Below are positions 1-13,392 of a stretch of DNA of 64,000 nt, one piece after another (position 1 is the stretch's first letter; every line of letters starts with the position of its first letter). The position numbers were made by a program, and so were the translations under genes. Under the pieces are notes generated by a model. That model did not search any database. It was not told the origin of the DNA and saw only the letters and a list, made by a program, of their open reading frames with translations. The stretch spans positions 682,001 through 746,000 of the forward strand of contig JAFBJZ010000109.1 in assembly GCA_016785225.1 (NCBI GenBank), written 5' to 3'. This DNA is from Psettodes erumei (Eukaryota > Chordata > Actinopteri > Pleuronectiformes > Psettodidae).

Positions 1-1623
1 AATTATAACATAAGAGGTTATTTCCAGCATGCTGCTTGTCCATGTCCAGTCAACTGCAACTGTGCTGCTTCCTGAAGGGAGGTGTGCTGGTCTGGCATCA
101 CTGCAGGTGAGGAGAGAGCTGAGCTGCTGAAGAATAAGCAAGCTTTGGCTGAAGTTCCAGCAGACAGGGAAAGGAGCTGAAGCTGAGCAGTGGCTGTTGC
201 TTCTGCTAAACTGAAAACTAAAGAGGAGTGGGGAAACTGTGTTCTTACTGAAGTTTATACAATATGCTTACAATAATAAGTGCTTAAAGAAACACAACAT
301 CTGGTAGATCAATGAGCTTCATTGCCATCAGTTTCCCTAGTGCCAAAGGCTAGACATCAAAAAGCACTGGCATAGTGGGGTGTACCTGCACGTGTGCATA
401 TTTTTCATTATGACACCTAATGTTTGTCATCACCCGTGGGTGACGCATTGACTTCAAACACAGCCAGGTGAGGAGTGGGTGCACTGTATCATCAGGAAGC
501 CAAGTGGAGGTTTACACCGGATCTGAGTACATTTGCCACAGCAAAAATGTGCCCGTTGGGCCTAAAATTAAACAGAGCCTCATCATTTGAACAATATCCA
601 ACTCACCCACTCACAACAACACACACAACTTTTTAAAACTTTTAAAACAACGTTTTGTTTTCTGTGTCATCATGGGTACGTGTCAATAACTCCTGCTTCT
701 TCTCTTAATGAATGGGTTTGTACACCTGACAGGTGCAAGAGTGATTACACCAAAGTGATATCACCAAAGTTATTTCTAATTTATTTAGATTAAGTAAGGG
801 AATAGCATGAGTAATAGCTTCCAAAAGGAGATTTATGCCAAAGGAAGCTGATTTTCAACCTGTGAAATTGTTGGAATAAAGATGGCAGGGATGACATTCA
901 TTCATTCATTTTCAGGGAACAGTCTTTATTTTCAAAAGATTTCTCAAAAGTAGTGACCTATGGAGTGGCTCACAAATTTCTTTGAAAAAATTAGAGAAAA
1001 CTCTGTACCGCATAGGGAGAAAACTCTGATCTTCAGCAAGATGTGAAACAATCTGTCACTTCAATTTAGTTTTGACAAACCAGTATTCTCCTGCAACACC
1101 CTCTACATTATGACGATCTTTATGACGACTCAAACAAAAACTGAAAATCCATTGCAAAAATATTGAAAATCACATTTGACGATATTTTCAGTACATTACT
1201 TTGTCATTTCCGTTCTACTATTAAATTGTTGTATAATTTCTCATTTTGACATCTTTAATGTGTGAGACTCTCAGGCCAGGTAATTCTTTCACCGGCACTG
1301 TTTAGATTGTCTGTTCAGATAAATATTTGACAATAAAAAAGGCATGGCCAAGGGGGCACTAGTGAAAAGTAAGCTATTTTCAATATTGAATTCCCACAAA
1401 ATTTTTTCCATTGTAACATCTTTATATGAAAGCTCTGGAACCAACAAACTCACATGTAGCGGCAATCTTTTATCATCTTCTTAGCACTCCGTGTTACCAC
1501 TACTATTAAGCAACCTTCTTGGCAATAAGCTTGACACAAAAAGGAATCTTCCGAGGCCGTAACTCCGTTCAAAAAAATAACTTTACTCAAAAGGCAAAAC
1601 AAAGTTACAAGATTCACTTTCAC

Positions 1624-1667
1624 GTATTCTTCAAGTATTCTTCAAGTATTCTTCAAGTATTCGTCAA
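1624..1667. repeat. 11-bp tandem repeat, 4 copies
   Basis: Four head-to-tail copies of GTATTCTTCAA are visible. The fourth carries one substitution (GTATTCGTCAA). It is a small local minisatellite with no evident function. Confidence 0.9.
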
Positions 1668-2284
1668 AAAGCTGTCTTGCTCCGTAGGCTACTTAACCTG
1701 GTCTGAGCCAAGCTGCAATGATGTCATAGCAGTGTAATTACAGGAGCAGTTAAATAATTTTAAAGAAAAACTGTTAACTAAGGAATACAATATGGCTCTT
1801 ACACCCACACAGTGTGACCTTTAACATAACATCGCAATAAAACTTTGTCAGGAGAAGCATTAAACAAGCTGAAATAACTTAAATATGTTGTGATTTTGTA
1901 TTTTGTGGTGAAAGTTAAAGTAAAAAAAAAAAAAATGCACTCTTTAATTTTATGTGGCAGTTGCACATCTAGTGGACCTGCTTCCTGGATGTTTATTGCA
2001 GGAAGCTATTTAGCTATCTGTCAATCTAAGAGCAATACTTCACAGAGAGTTCAGCAGTTCTCTCGGGATCTGTAATCACCTTCCTTAGATTTCTTCTGAA
2101 CACTGTAGGATATCTGGTAGGATACCATTAGTTTGCCAGGGTGCATCAATGTGTGCATATGTGTCTGTTGACTGTAAGAGTGCACAATGGACAGAACTAG
2201 ATAAACCTTTACACAAGGATCAATGACAGAGCAGAGGGAGGATTACAACTTTCATGGAGCTATTAAAGTCCACAACACTGAGCT

Positions 2285-2308
2285 ACACACACACACACAC
2301 ACACACAC
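2285..2308. repeat. (AC)12 microsatellite
   Basis: Twelve uninterrupted AC units lie in intronic sequence. Confidence 0.95.
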
Positions 2309-2850
2309 GGTGTATGGAGGGACAGTCAAGCAGAGGATAAGGCACATGAGTGGTCAAGTAAGAATGACGTAAAACTGGAAAAAGCTCATTTTCTTTCTGA
2401 CGGTACCTTTTCCTCCTTATCTGAGGCTAACAGACTCATGTCCAGAATGTGTCATTACTGTACAATAAACCTGGAAAAAAAACCCAAACACACAGGTATT
2501 TGAACTAAGATCTATAAATATAGACACAGATTCAAAACTCATTTTTTTCTTCTAACAAGCAGTTCTTCATGAGTGGGAATGTATTCTATATTCTTTGTAA
2601 CTGATTTACTGTACAGATTTTTCAGTGAGTTTCAAAGACATTTACATAACACAAAATAGGTTATGATGCAATATAAGCAAGCAAGAAATTCAAAACAAAA
2701 TATTTGTTACAATATTTGTCTTTGTTTTTAGAATGCATACTGACTGTTTTGCAAGTACTTATGTATGAATAAGTACTTATACTTATGTATGAGTATGCAT
2801 GAAAGTTAATGAAAGTTAACATTTCCAAAATTGTGCTCAACTGGTGTTGC

Positions 2851-3005
2851 ACTGGTAAGCTCTGCTGCCTCACAAGAAGAAGGCTCTGTTTGAACACTTG
2901 TCTATCTCTATGTGTCAGCCCTGCAAATGACTAGTGATCTGTTCAGGGCATACCCGGCTCATGATGCCCAGTATCAGCTGGGATCGGTTACAGCCCCCTC
3001 CCTCC
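2851..3005 (+). repeat. teleost interspersed repeat fragment, internally deleted
   Basis: The segment has two blocks that I recognise from a very common teleost interspersed repeat. The first is a 'GCTGCCTCAC..GAAGAAGG..TTTGAACAC' block. The second is a 'TGTCAGCCCTG..GATCTGTTCAGGG' block ending in 'CAGCTGGGAT..GGTTACAGCCCC'. The sequence that normally separates the blocks is missing, so this is an old, internally deleted copy. I cannot name the family securely; recognition is from memory and not from a search. Confidence 0.6.
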
Positions 3006-6000
3006 AAAAACCTAGCAGGCCAGCGGATATGGCTAACGCAGCTAGTGTGACATTAGCTGACCCCTCTAAACCTACTAAAATAAAGATTTGAGGCAAAGCA
3101 GTGTGCAGCCATGTGCTGTACGCTGTGGGGAAAAAATTACATTACAAACACAACTAAATGTCTTCAATCATTCTGGTGACTCCACAAGTTTGTATAGATT
3201 GATATATAACAGAAAAAATTGTTGCAGTGAAAAAAAGAAATTGTTCCAGCAGGATCATTGTTGCTGATTGTATTCTTTGACAGATTCATTTGAGACCAAC
3301 AAATATAACTGAAGCAAGTCTCTGAGTGATGTTGAAATATCTCACGCTGGTTAAAACTGACAGATGTCAAAGAAACTGATATTAACACAGAACAACGCCA
3401 CTGGCCTGGAAACAAAATGATCTTTATTTATCTAAAATGAAGAATAATTTAAATAATGCATGTGCATAAAATGGTGAAATTTCATCCTGAATCTTTTTTT
3501 TGTGTTCATATACAGTCAGAAGTGAGAGGATGTTCTTTTTAGAGCAGCTATTCTCAGCTCCTCACACCTATACTTTGAAAATCAAAACACAGGTTGGATA
3601 AACCATTGCCTGCAGAGATGGTGTGAACACTTTAAATGTCACAGACTTTCAAATCAGTTGTTACATTGCTGTTACATTGCACTTGAGTGACAGTGTGTAA
3701 AGCCACAAAGGTGTGTTCTGCTTACAGTAATGACAGATGACATTTTGCAACAGTTTCCACATACAGGGGCTTCAGACACCAACACTTATTATGTTATAAA
3801 TTTAACTTTAAAATAAATATTTTAGTGACAAAGTGAAAACTTGTAAATGTTTTAAAATTGAAAAATTAAAATCCCTGACTATAATATTCAGACCCCTCTT
3901 TGGCCTCTTTGCTTTAATTATGTTTGAGATGTATGTTGAACTTCATTGATGTTCATCTGTGCCAAACTAATTGATTGGGGAAAAAAATTATAAAAACACT
4001 ATAGGGTGTCTGTCTTAGCAGCTTGTTAGGAACGATAGTTGGTATGTTTTAATGTTAGGTGACTAGAGGCATAATAATGAATGACAATGGGAGCCATGCA
4101 GGAAGTCAGGTGATGTAGTACAGGATAAAGAGCAAAAAAGTCTGTGGTAGGCAGATTTGGGGCAGAGGGATGGGTTGATTAACTGGGGTATTCACACAGG
4201 AGGATGTCATTCATTCTCAACTTTGTTTCTTTTAATCCATGGTTAGACAGATGCAGCAATATGGTAAATATTAAGTGCCAAATTTAAATACATGAAAGTG
4301 TGGCACAAATTTGCCTTTCTTTTCACTCACACTCATAATGTGCATATGAGATCATTTCATTTACTAAGGCAACAAGTTATGCATTCAGCTTAGATCAGCA
4401 TGCAGTATCATAAAAAATATTAAGATGTTGCCTGATGCCTTAATAGAATACACTTATAATGAATTATCATCTGAAAATGTTTGCAAAGGATACATTAGAC
4501 TACTACTACTACTAATAAAGCTACATTGGAGCAAAATTATTGTTCTAACTGTTTATATAGTGAATTTGTAAGAGCTTGAACTGTACAGAAAATCAATAAC
4601 CAGCCAGGTAGAGAAGATATGATTGAAAAATAATAATAAGGAGAAATGTGTGGAATGGCAGAAAGGAAGACAGAATTCAAAGGGAAATGCAGAGGAAAAG
4701 GATGAGCAAAAAAAGAAACAGATATGAAGAGGGACAAGAGCGACACGCACGTGGTGAAGGGAGCAAGCTGCGAGCAAGCTGCAAGGTGTGACCACATTCA
4801 ACATTCAAAGCCATCCCACTGAGATTTTCTGAAGGGTTAATAATCAATGCCACCACGTTTGCTGGTTGGGCCAATTAGTGCACTGCTAGAGATCCACCAT
4901 GACCTGGTAAATGGAGCGAGAGAAAGTGAGAGGGGAAGAGATTGATTTTGTTTACTTGCAACACTATCTGACTGGAGAAGAAAATGCCTCTGCTGAATTA
5001 CTGATGTTATTCTTAAACAGTCTTCCCTAAATTGGCCAATGAAACATTTATGGGAATGGGAAAAAATATGTTGATTAACAAGACCATTAGTGACCCTTCC
5101 TTAATCAGAACTGATTACAGCACATATTACAGTATGTCCATAGTCTTTAGGACAGACTTGCTGTGTATAGAATGTCCCTGAAACAACTTGCACATCTATG
5201 AAAGATGGGTCTTTTGTCCCATTGTGTTAAGACTGTCAGGCTTTATGGTGGACTGAAGTTAAGTTGTGCTGTTGTGGACAGTATGGACCTGTTCATTATA
5301 GGGGGAATAATATATCCAGGAGAAATAGCATTCAAGTCACAGAGAAGGGAGAAAAAAAGGGAAAGCAGCTGTTCGTTACAGATAAGGGGAATTTGTGTGG
5401 ATGGACTAGACAAGTGAAGTTGATTTAAATGTATTACTTATTAGTTTTATTAGTAACTATTCAACTATCCATGTATGAGTATCCATTTACAGTTTGTTAT
5501 AAACTGAAACAGCTTTTTCCTGTTACCTGTATACTTTGATGCACCTTAATGCACCTACTTTCAGAACTCAAAATGCAAATAGAACTGACGCTCATCGAGA
5601 TATTGGGCTCACAGCCGTACAAGCAGTCAAAACCAGACAGGTTTCCTGTAAATCTGTAAGGGATCACTTTGCTGGCCACTTGGGGGTAGTGAAACAATTT
5701 AAAACACAACAACAAAATATTATTATCATCTTATGAAGCTCTGATTTAACCTTCACTAACTCAAGTAATAATATAGCTACTGAATGTGTTGATGTTGTTA
5801 ACGTTACCTGCTATTTGTTGCTTTACTTTAAGTCTATCATTCACCAAAAGCAGCTTCCTGCTGTGGCTAGAAATGGTGCTGATGATAGCAGACAACAAAA
5901 CAATGATCAGAAATTGACAAGAAGGGCTCCATGGCTGCTAAGGGGAACTGCATACACACCCAATCCATGGTTAAAATTTAGAAAAGAATATTACACCTTT

Positions 6001-9000
6001 AAATCAAACTCCCCTTCAGTGACAATCTCATTTGCAAGGATTTCTCCCAGCCCTTTCTGCAGAGCATATGAAGCGCATGGTGTGAGTTCTGCATTAACCC
6101 CTTTTTTCAGTACAAACCCACCAAGTGCTGCAAGCTTTACAGGCTCCAAGTTTGTTTTGGTGTCACACATCAAAATGTTAAATGTTGTTGTGTGTGCATT
6201 AAGGTTGGAAGTCTTCAAATGGCGCTATTTTGTCACATTATTGGAAAGACCTTATGATGTATCCGAAGCTTTAGGATCCAAAGCCAACAAACACAACCTT
6301 GAATTAGGTGCAATTCTTTTTTTGTTTTCTCCTTTCATGCCCATAAATTGGAAGATATAACCTTGTGTAAAAATATAACATCCCTGAAGATGGCTATGGC
6401 AGGGGTTCTCAGAAAAGTACTGTTTACCTGGAGAAAAGGCTAAGAGTATCTGTGAAACAATTGTACATTTTTGTTTACCATTTACCTGCTTGTATTTTTC
6501 TTCAAAAACATCCGTAATTTACTTTGGTGCATTGATTTGAGTTACAGAAACTCATTAAAGGATAATAGATAAATAAGGTAAACAGTGTCTGTAATTATGG
6601 GGACTGTTTATAGATAAAATACACATTTTTTCTCCTAAATGAACACAAAGAAATTAAGAAACTATATATTAAATTATATTCACATAGACAAATGATGAAG
6701 TATTAGATATTTAATGAGAAATGTTGGCTGATAGCAGGTGTTCTGTGTTTTTGATGGTATAATATTACCCTTTACTTTGCACTTGTGTTTTTGGCTATGG
6801 CTGTAATACCACAGTGGGCTTGTACAAAGTAACAAGTTTGTTGAATAACCTGGCATTCAGACACAAAGCACTGTGTTCAATGAGGATAGAATTACAACAC
6901 TGCAAACTGGTTGAAATCCACTTCTTTTTTCCATTAATTCCTTTTCCAAATGTGAGGGTGTTTAACTCAGAGAGTAAATCAAAGAATTTGTGTATCCTAT
7001 TCTCTACTCCTGTCTCACATAAGGCTTAAAAATGCAAATTTTGTTTAAGAAAAACCCCAAAAACAGAAGAGTGACAGACATTAGCGTAATGGTTTGACAT
7101 TTTATGAATGTCGCAATCAGTGTCACTTTGTCCAAAATGGCTCCGTGGAGACCTCTGTGAAGGATCCACTTGCACAATGGAGTTCAGATCATAGCCCTTA
7201 GTGTGACCTGCAGTGACCCACAGCCACACTATGTGAAACCTGGCATGACATCTTTGATCTAATCTGACTAAATGTTCCCACTGGCCTCCACACTCCACAT
7301 GCATCACATCAGAATTCTTCAAAAGAGGGGAACACTGCAGAGAACATAGTGTTCTTCCACATAAGTATCTCCTCCTTCTTTTGCTTGTCTTTCCCCCCTG
7401 CATGTCTATGTGTATGTGTATCGGTTAGCCTGACAGTGTTAAGCAGTATTTGTCTTGGTCTCATCTGCATCAAGAACAGCAGTGCATCACCAGAATCCAC
7501 TGGTGCTCTTATCACAGGCTTTGCCCTCTTGATCACCTTCTTGCTTTGCCAGACTCGGCCCGTCAACTGGGTAAATCACTCCATCCATATTTGGGGCTTG
7601 AGTCCCTGCTGTTCTGTTTGGATTGCTTCATCCCCTTCGTTCCCTTCTCCATGGCATGCTGTAGGACATATAGTTTAGTTTGACAAGGCTGAAGTTTCTG
7701 ATCACCTGGCTGGAAAGGAAAATTTCCCATAGCCCATTTAGCAGACCTACAGCATCTCTTCCACACATACAGTATGTCCCCACATTTCCAAGCTGAGATA
7801 CTGTGTCCGTCTGGCAGCAAACCTGTTTTGAAAATAAATCATGGCCAATCATCAACCAGTTTAGCCATGTGGAAGCTGCTCACCATGTGTCTCCACTGGG
7901 GCCTCCATAGTGTTGTTCACATGCTGGGGATTGCATTACTGTATATAGAGTACAGTATATGACAAACACTGCAATATTACAACCCCTTCCTGTTTTCTTC
8001 TCTGACTGTGTGTATGTGTGTAACCACTGGGGTTTTTCCTTGAACCCCTTATAGAGCCCATTTAGTGACATGGATGAGCATTGTAATTTTCTCATCCAGA
8101 CAAGGCACCAACCTTAGTATGTTTGATGTTTAAGAGGTCCATCCTAAATGGCTAAGCTAGCCCTTGCACATTTTAGTACAGTGCTCCATTGTTCCTGAAG
8201 GTGGTCAAGCCCTACGCTCATTTGAGGGCTCTGCCTTAACTCTTAGAAACAGGGTTACGCCACATAACTCCCAATCACACAAAGAAAATGTGATACCCAG
8301 AGAATATGATTTCATGCTGTAAAAGGGCTTACGAAAGGCTTGAGTAGTACAGTGCATTCGTTTCATTTCATAAATTCAGTTTTGTTTTTTCCCAGATGTC
8401 CAACACTGCTTTACACTTGTTCCACCTCTCTTCAGACTATCTGTTTACAAGCTGCAGGTGGGAACACACTATTAGATGCCATCACACCACTTCAGCTTGA
8501 ACTTTGTGTCAGTTTAACTGCGCCGCATCATATTGCTTTTAATCCTGCCTATTTCACGCTAGAGGGAACAGTCCGTTGCAAAGTCTTTTCACCTTACCTT
8601 CAACAACCTGCAGATAAAAAGGAGAGTTTGAAAAGGATTATTTTGACATTAGAATGGTAACATCACCTGAACTTTTCATTTCTGTCTGCCAGGATTCATC
8701 TATCAGTCTATCCACCCATCCATATTGAAAATAGTTAAAGGTTTTTTTTGTTTGTTTTGTTGTTGCTTTGCTGCCTAATTCACACTTACTTTGATTGTTT
8801 TACCTTATTTTTTCCACTGTCTTTGCATAACCACAAACCAATTACAGCATGAATTCCCCACATTTTTTATATATGGAGCTTCAATTGCTTTGTGATATTT
8901 GATATTTGAAAAATCAATGCAGTGATAGCATATTGCAGACGGCACATAAATGGGTCAACAAAACTGTGAAAGCTGTGAATCTAAAATTCTGCATTGATTT

Positions 9001-11500
9001 TTTCATACATCCAACCACTTGTTACCTTGCCTTTACCACTTGTTTACTCTACTACTGTAACATGTCAACTTAAGGATGTCCTTATTTTAAACAAAAAAAC
9101 ACAATCTTTTGTAAACTTAACGGGGGCTTAATTTACTGGGGCTGGTACTTATTTAACTGGCTATGACACCTGACATCACTGACTTTTTAAACTTTATGTA
9201 GTATCTATAGAAAAAAGTTGTGCAATCAGCAGTTTGTATTAGATAAGACACGTTTGACTATTGCCGAGCTATTGTTTCAGAACCACAGACAGCGCTATTT
9301 GCTGCGTGTAGTTGGCTTTGATGGTAGCCTGTTTAAATAGAGTGGTGGAGATGGATAGACACACAAAGAGAATGTGTCACTTAGTTTGGTTTCTTAGTGT
9401 GATTGCCTTTTTGTGGTACATATAACTTTTTGCCCCAATTCCATTTTCCTGTATTGTAGTAAGCCATCCACAGACTGAGGGGAAGTAACAGATAAGTAAA
9501 GGGATGGTGAAGAAGGAAAGAACAGGAGACAGCTATTTCTACTCTGCCTTTGAGTGATTATTAGAAATGTGCTGATTATAAAATATAAATAGATAATATT
9601 TTGTTTGGGATATCAATTTAGCTTTAATAGCACCTATGTATGTGTTATCCCATATGCTCCAAGCACTGGGTGCTTTTTGATGCATTCTGCGGCCCTCAGT
9701 AGGCCATCAAAGATATCCATAAAGTTTTCACCAGTTCTGTCTGTCTCTTCACTAGCCCTCTTCTGTCTGTCAGAGTGCACATGAGAGCATGCTGTGTGCA
9801 TGTCCCAGCCTTAATCAAATGTTGTATATAATCAGATGCTTATTTGTATAGTTTGACTTATCTATCAGTTAGCCAGGCCAATAAATAATAGGTCAAATGC
9901 TTACACTGGTTGAAAATTAACAACAAATTAAATCAAATTATATAAACCACTTAACTTGGAGGTTAAACTAAAAGTGAGCACACCTGAACTGTGAATAATA
10001 ATGCCTGCACAGAACAATGGCAGGTAAAAGTTGATATCATGTTCATTCTATAACCATGGTAATATCTGCCTGTGAGAGATAAATGTGGACATTTCCCAAC
10101 ATCAAAATGCAGTGGTAAAAAATGGTAAAAGACTGTCACTTTGAAGTTTGACATTCACCTTACATAATTGATTTGGCTTGGTTATATCAACAAAGAAAAA
10201 TCAAGGCAGCAACAATGGTAATAGCCCAATAAACAAATGTAAATCTAATCTAAAGGATAAAGTACTTGATAAGAAATTGTCTGCTGTGGTAAACAAGGGA
10301 AACTTAGAGACCATTCCAATATCTTTCCAACAAGAATCAGGGAAGTCCTAGATAAAACTAAACACTAAACACTAAACATGCAGCCAGCTTGTCAAACTTT
10401 CATCTTGTTACCATTAATGTTCCAGTTGTCTGAATCATAGCTTTCCATTACTGACAAGGGTGGAGTGCATATTTTTAACTTCTTTCTTAAACCCCATATG
10501 ACACTTTTTGAAGTAAGTGACTTATTTAGTTCAGTCCACAGTCCATGAAATAGTAAATGAATTTTCAAATTATTATTGCAAATAGTAAGTAGAAATTACA
10601 CCCTTAAAAAACCTAATGCTCCATCTGTCGCATTCTCCTGTTCTGTTCTTCTTTAATCTCCCATGTGTTTCTATACAAACCAGTATCCAGTTTTCTTGCC
10701 ATTTTTTTCTTTTTGCAATAAATAAAGCACTGCTACTTGCACTTTCAGACTTTGTGTAGCCAAGCAGCCATAGAAAAATATGAGGGGCATCTTTGCAAGA
10801 ATGTAGCAGATGTAGACATTCACTTTTAAGAGTAATTGAGTGATCCCAGGTACAGTTGAACTGCGTGAATGGTCATCAAGTGAATCAAGTTATTAAAGTG
10901 TAATTTCTGCACTTGAGGAAAGACATAAGACAATTAATGATTTCATTTAAGGGGCTTCCTTGTTGAACTGGGTGGAATAAGCTGTCATACCACTTAAAGT
11001 CAAAATGAAAAAAGCAGTTGTTTTCACATATAAGAAGGATTCGCCATGTTTTGTCTCTTCATGCTTGTTGTGTTAAGTGCCTGTACTCAAATGCTTCAAT
11101 TATGCGTCAGCCATCATTGCACCACCAAAGTAAGACACTGACATTCTTCTGTTATTTTGTGGTTTTACAGCGACATTAATTGATGTTTTAAGTGTGCAGT
11201 TGTAGGGCCTCTTGAGACTCCACAGACAAATTAGTTGATTTTGTGATTTGAAGTGAGAGCTCCCATCGCTTCACTCTTCACAGCTCTCTTGTCTGCAGCT
11301 CACAACACTACACACACCTGCTGCACACCAAAAGGCCTCTGTCCTTCAAAGGACTTCGTAATATTAACTGACCGAGCATAGAAAAGAGAAGCAACGCATG
11401 GCACAGCAGGTGATGATTTGATTTTGCATGGAGCTATAGAACCTTTCTTTTAACCTTCCACTATTATCCTACACAAATTGACCTTAAACAAAGATACACA
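3006..11500. other. long intronic stretch, no gene seen
   Basis: About 8.5 kb of AT-rich single-copy-looking sequence. The longest open frame (5815-6360, plus, 181 codons from a non-ATG start) and the overlapping frames at 7026-7860 show no domain, no codon-like regularity and no splice-flanked exon structure that I can recognise. Small features include an ACT triplet run near 4500 and a short 7-bp repeat of the form CACTAAA near 10365. The 3' end runs into CA-rich sequence (11500-11532) that precedes the first LINE. Confidence 0.5.
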
Positions 11501-11534
11501 CATACACATACACATACACACATGCACACACACC

Positions 11535-13315
11535 TGCATATAATGACATGGGACTGGGACATGTCTGTATCAACATACATCAGGAAATGCACAGGGGACA
11601 TCAGCATCATTAAAAACATCACCACCCGTGCCAACCAAAAGCCCTGGATGACTGAAGGAGTGCGTCAGATGCTAAAGGCAAGAAACCTGGCCTTCAAGTC
11701 AGCTGATGTGGAGGCACTGATAACAGCCAGAGCCAACGTAAACCGTTCCATCAAGAAAATCCAGCATCTTTTCCAGGACAAAACGAACACCAGGAACATG
11801 TGGAGGGACATTCAAACCATCACCAACTACAGGATGCCCCCCTGGCATGTAACAATGATGCTGACTTCCTCAACAATCTGAATAACTTTTTTGGGAGGTT
11901 TGAGACAGAAAACAGCATGTGTGCTGTGAAAGCTGTCCCCCGGCAGGATGGAGAAGAATGTCTAAACACAGATGATGTGTGCAGGGTTCTGAGGAGAGTC
12001 AACACTTGGAAAGCCCAGGGTCCAGACAACATTCCTGGAGGGGTGCTGAAACAGTGTGCGGACCAGCTCGCTTGTGTCATGACAGAAATTTTCAACACTT
12101 CGCTGTCCCAAGCTAAAGTCCCAGACTGTCATCTTCCAACATCCCTGTGCCCAAGAAGTCCACCATCACATCACTCACTGATTTTTGGCCTGTTGCACTC
12201 ACACCGATTGTGATGAAATGCTTTGAGAGGCTGGTGAAGCATCACATGACCTCCATGTTCCCCACCACATTCGACCCCTCACAATTTGCTTATAGGCCAA
12301 ATCGCTTTGTCGATGACACCATCTGCTGGACTTCAGCTCTGCATTCAATACCATCACACCACAGCAGCTGGTGGAAAAACTTGGACCCCTGGGCTTCAGC
12401 ACCCACTTGTGCAACTGGGTGCTGGACTTCCTCACAGATAGACCTCAGTCAGTGCGCTCAGTCAGTGCGTTGGTAGAAACACCTCTGATGTCATCACCCT
12501 CAGTATGGGCTCTCCTCAGGGCTGTGTTCTGAGCACCCTGCTGTTTACCCTGATGACACACGACTGCGCCCCCAGGTCTGCTACTAACCACATTGTATAG
12601 TTTGCGGACGACACAACAGTGGTTGGTCTCATCAGGGACAATGACAAAGCGGCCTACAGAGAGGAGGTGGAGCAGCTGGTGGGCTGGTGTGGGGAGAACA
12701 ACCTGATCCTGAATGTGGATAAGACCAAAGAGTTGATTGTCAACTTCAGGAAGAATCAGCCCTGCCACGCTCCTCTCCTCATCAAAAACACAGCTGTGGA
12801 GGTGGTCAACAGCAGTGCATATCACTGACATCTTCACCTGGTCCGTGAATGTGGCATCACTGATGAGGAAGGCACAACAGTGCCTGCACTTCCTGCGGCG
12901 GATAAGGAGATCCTTCCTGCCCCCACCCATCCTCACCACATTCTACAGGAGCACCATAGAGAGCATTCTTACCAGCGGTATCTGGTGTGGTGTGGAGGCT
13001 GCAGTGCCTCTGACTGGAGAAACATGAGGAGGGTGGTGAGAACAGCAGAGAAGATCATAGGAACTTCTCTTCCCCCTATGCAGGATCTGGCATGATCTGC
13101 TAGCCTCAGGGAAGAGGTTCACATGCATCCGGTGTAGGACCACTAGGTTCTATAACAGCTTCTTTCCCCACACCACCAGACTGTTGAATGGACACTAACC
13201 ACTACTCTACTGCCGTCACCTGAGCACAGTCACTTGTCACTTTAGCACCGTCACTTTGGCTACTGCTATGGTGGTAACCCTATTGTATACCCTATTTAAC
13301 CTGTATATTGTATAT
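11535..13315 (+). mobile_element. 5'-truncated non-LTR retrotransposon (L2/CR1/Rex1-like), dead
   Basis: A reverse transcriptase of the jockey superfamily (CR1, L2 and Rex1 clades) is spread over several plus-strand frames between about 11540 and 13198. Landmarks in order are a pre-RT connecting region, 'KAQGPDNIPGGVLK' (about 12010-12055), a finger block with 'AYRPNR' (about 12287), 'LDFSSAFNTI' (near 12330), the catalytic FADD (12601-12612), 'LNVDKTKELIVNF', 'RKAQQCLHFLRRIRR', 'LTTFYRSTIESILTS' and a C-terminal 'TTRLLNGH' before a stop at about 13198. The APE-type endonuclease that should precede the RT is absent, as expected for 5' truncation. At least five frame changes and an in-frame TAG at 12598-12600 directly before FADD show that it is not functional. 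A short 3' UTR runs into a TA/CA microsatellite. The exact clade is uncertain. Confidence 0.85.
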
Positions 13316-13338
13316 ACATATATATATATATATATCTT

Positions 13339-13388
<50 letters not shown>
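13312..13388. repeat. compound (TA)n(CA)n(TA)n microsatellite with T-run
   Basis: An AT-repeat tract is interrupted by a CA run and ends in a run of T. It lies exactly between the 3' end of the plus-strand LINE and the 3' end of the minus-strand LINE, and so probably contains the tails of both elements. Confidence 0.9.

Positions 13389-13392
<4 letters not shown>

Larger units (their letters stand above)
1..2850. other. upstream intron, no gene seen
   Basis: No exon, RNA gene or recognisable transposon coding region is visible. All open frames are short and lack family resemblance. The stretch is AT-rich, with a four-copy 11-bp tandem repeat and one (CA)12 tract, both listed separately. It is inferred to belong to a 5' intron of the naaladl2-like gene or to the flank upstream of it, because the first exon seen (27288) starts inside the ectodomain. 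Confidence 0.5.

Noticed and set aside
5815..6360. 181-codon plus-strand open frame
   Set aside because: Non-ATG start, no recognisable domain, no flanking splice signals consistent with an exon, and AT-rich composition like the rest of the intron. The 75-codon minus-strand frame inside it (5991-6218) also matched nothing I know.
7026..7860. Cluster of overlapping open frames on both strands
   Set aside because: Several 70-125-codon frames overlap in an average-GC patch. None shows a family motif or convincing exon borders. A degraded transposon is possible, but I could not name one.
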